Assembly (NCBI GenBank): GCA_903843135.1
Contig: CAIMOS010000276.1
Span: 1 to 34,016 of the forward strand
Reading direction: 5' to 3'
Length of the DNA stretch: 34,016 nt
Source: an uncultured Ignavibacteriales bacterium
GTDB lineage: Bacteria; Bacteroidota; Ignavibacteria; Ignavibacteriales; Ignavibacteriaceae
The notes under the pieces are model-generated. The model made no database searches, had not been told where the DNA came from, and worked only from the letters and a program-made list of their open reading frames with translations. Of the stretch, positions 33,170 to 34,016 are shown one piece after another. Positions within the stretch are counted from its first letter, which is position 1. Every line of letters begins with the position of its first letter. Position numbers and translations under genes: made by a program.

Positions 33170-33376
33170 TTATTCATCAATGAATCTTGACTCGACGAAG
33201 ACTTTATCGTCTTCGTCGAGTTTTATTATAATCCTGTTTGGCCTCGAACAGATCCTGCATTCCTCAATAAAATCCTGTTTCCCCACTGTCAGGTCGGTCC
33301 ATACCGCATTATGCGTACCGCAGTACTGGCAGACCCAAACGACATCATCATCAGTGTGAACTTTTTTGCGCATCAT
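33170..33376 (-). CDS. CPXCG-type cysteine-rich zinc-ribbon protein
   Basis: A 68-residue protein with a CxxC pair at Cys16/Cys19 (VCQYCGTHN) and a second at Cys40/Cys43 (EECRICSRPN), separated by a GKQDFIEE segment. This is the pattern of the small CPXCG-motif cysteine-rich family (PF14255), here with Gln in the usual Pro position of the first CPxCG. It probably binds one zinc; function unknown. It is convergent with ftsZ, the two stop codons being adjacent. Codons for residues 53-62 form the stem of the ftsZ terminator on the other strand. Confidence 0.8.
   Translation of the reverse strand: MMRKKVHTDDDVVWVCQYCGTHNAVWTDLTVGKQDFIEECRICSRPNRIIIKLDEDDKVFVESRFIDE
33191..33230 (+). terminator. 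Intrinsic terminator of the dcw cluster
   Basis: CTCGACGAAGAC (33191-33202) and GTCTTCGTCGAG (33209-33220) form a perfect 12-bp stem with loop TTTATC, followed by TTTTATTATA. It begins 22 bp after the ftsZ stop and lies wholly within the coding region of the convergent zinc-ribbon gene. Read on the - strand the hairpin lacks a following T-run, so it should act on ftsZ transcripts only. Confidence 0.88.
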
Positions 33377-33399
33377 ATCAACGCCTCAATAGATTAAAT

Positions 33400-34016
33400 T
33401 TACTTCTTGGGAATAGTGAAAATAAAACTTAGCCCTTCATTAAATTTACTCTCAGCCGTGATTGTCCCGCCGTGAATTTTGATAAACTCTTTTGCTATCA
33501 GCAGTTCCATTTTCTTAAATACCTCGTCATTGTCCGTCACTCGAATGCCGGGATCGGTACCTGAAAAAAATCTCTTCAGTGTTTCCTTCTTTACTCCCCT
33601 TCCGTTGCCGCTGACTCTGAACTCTGCAAAGCCCGGCTTTTCATTGTCCTGCACTTCGATGTCGGATACTTTTATGGAATATTTTGAGCAAAAATAAATC
33701 AGATGCCGGAATATCGACTGCAGCATATACGGATCTCCGTATACAGCCGTTTTGGAACTGAGTTTAACGGTTAACTTTATATTCCGGTTTGCGAGTTCGC
33801 TGTCAATCTGCTGCCAGAAATTCTTACAATGCTCCTTAATATAAACTTTGGTACCGGAGAACCGTATCTTCCCGGTCTCAAGCCTGTGTAATTCAAGAAG
33901 ATTGCTTAAGATGTGATTAACCTCCGTTGAATTTTCAAATATTTTTGCCGCAAGCCTTTTAATTTCATCACTGCTAAACCTTGACATTTCAGTATGCAGT
34001 AACTCAGAGAGACCGG
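33400..34016 (-). CDS. Partial histidine-kinase-like protein with a degenerate ATPase domain
   Basis: The frame is open to the right window edge, so the N-terminus is missing; an ATG at 33987 is internal. The visible part starts GLSELLHTEMSRFSSDEIKRL, the second helix of a HisKA-like dimerisation domain (NLLELHRLETGKI), so the H-box would lie outside the window. A HATPase-like domain follows, but its key motifs are altered. The N-box asparagines are replaced (FRHLIYFCSKYS), and the G1 Asp of DxGxG is missing (VSGNGRGV). The end HGGTITAESKFNEGLSFIFTIP is a normal G2-side ending. It is therefore probably a signalling pseudokinase or scaffold. Direct output is unknown; no response regulator is in view. 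Confidence 0.8.
   Translation of the reverse strand, partial: GLSELLHTEMSRFSSDEIKRLAAKIFENSTEVNHILSNLLELHRLETGKIRFSGTKVYIKEHCKNFWQQIDSELANRNIKLTVKLSSKTAVYGDPYMLQSIFRHLIYFCSKYSIKVSDIEVQDNEKPGFAEFRVSGNGRGVKKETLKRFFSGTDPGIRVTDNDEVFKKMELLIAKEFIKIHGGTITAESKFNEGLSFIFTIPKK

Overview
The window looks like a chromosomal segment of a bacterium of the Fibrobacterota-Chlorobiota-Bacteroidota (FCB) group, most likely from the Ignavibacteria/Chlorobi side. Three things point there. A 1146-residue secreted protein ends in a type IX secretion (type A) sorting domain with the QNYPNPFNP signature. A 31-residue AURKAIP1/COX24-like basic protein is present. The division and cell-wall (dcw) cluster keeps murF between murE and mraY. 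MurE carries the DNPR motif, so the peptidoglycan should be meso-diaminopimelate type. The lineage call is inference from gene content; no 16S rRNA is present.

Left edge (1-2895): a visibly AT-richer, tightly packed four-gene + strand operon, with the first gene cut by the window edge. It encodes the C-terminus of an unrecognised protein, a ZorA-like MotA/ExbB-family channel subunit with a long coiled-coil tail, a ZorB-like MotB/OmpA-type subunit, and a small DUF6804-like membrane protein. This resembles the motor of Zorya-type anti-phage systems but lacks the usual ZorC/D, ZorE or ZorF/G partners within view. It is the best candidate for an unusual system here.

Middle (2959-13483): a cupin protein without the usual His ligands and a COG2085-type NADP oxidoreductase on the - strand; the large T9SS cargo protein on the + strand; a 45-bp palindromic tandem repeat that runs into the 3' end of copA; a copper-export pair copA/copZ on the - strand with a hexanucleotide repeat between them; an S9 family exopeptidase; a stretch of about 300 bp rich in hairpins; and a small single-pass membrane protein.

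Housekeeping part (13484-33169): an HU/IHF-like protein overlapping a zinc-ribbon/TPR membrane protein, then the small mS38-like protein, tRNA-Thr(CGU) and a strong terminator. After a repeat-bearing spacer comes an rsmB-type rRNA methyltransferase. The uninterrupted 16-kb dcw cluster follows: mraZ-rsmH-ftsL-ftsI-murE-murF-mraY-murD-ftsW-murG-murC-ftsQ-ftsA-ftsZ. Its genes mostly overlap by 1-17 bp or lie within 4 bp of each other, so it reads as one transcription unit that makes lipid II and builds the divisome. A set of 10-bp-phased AGTGG repeats just before mraZ looks like the MraZ operator. The cluster ends in a perfect 12-bp-stem terminator that lies inside the convergent next gene.

Right edge (33170-34016): a CPXCG-type zinc-ribbon protein and the C-terminal part of a histidine-kinase-like protein whose ATP-binding motifs are eroded, both on the - strand.
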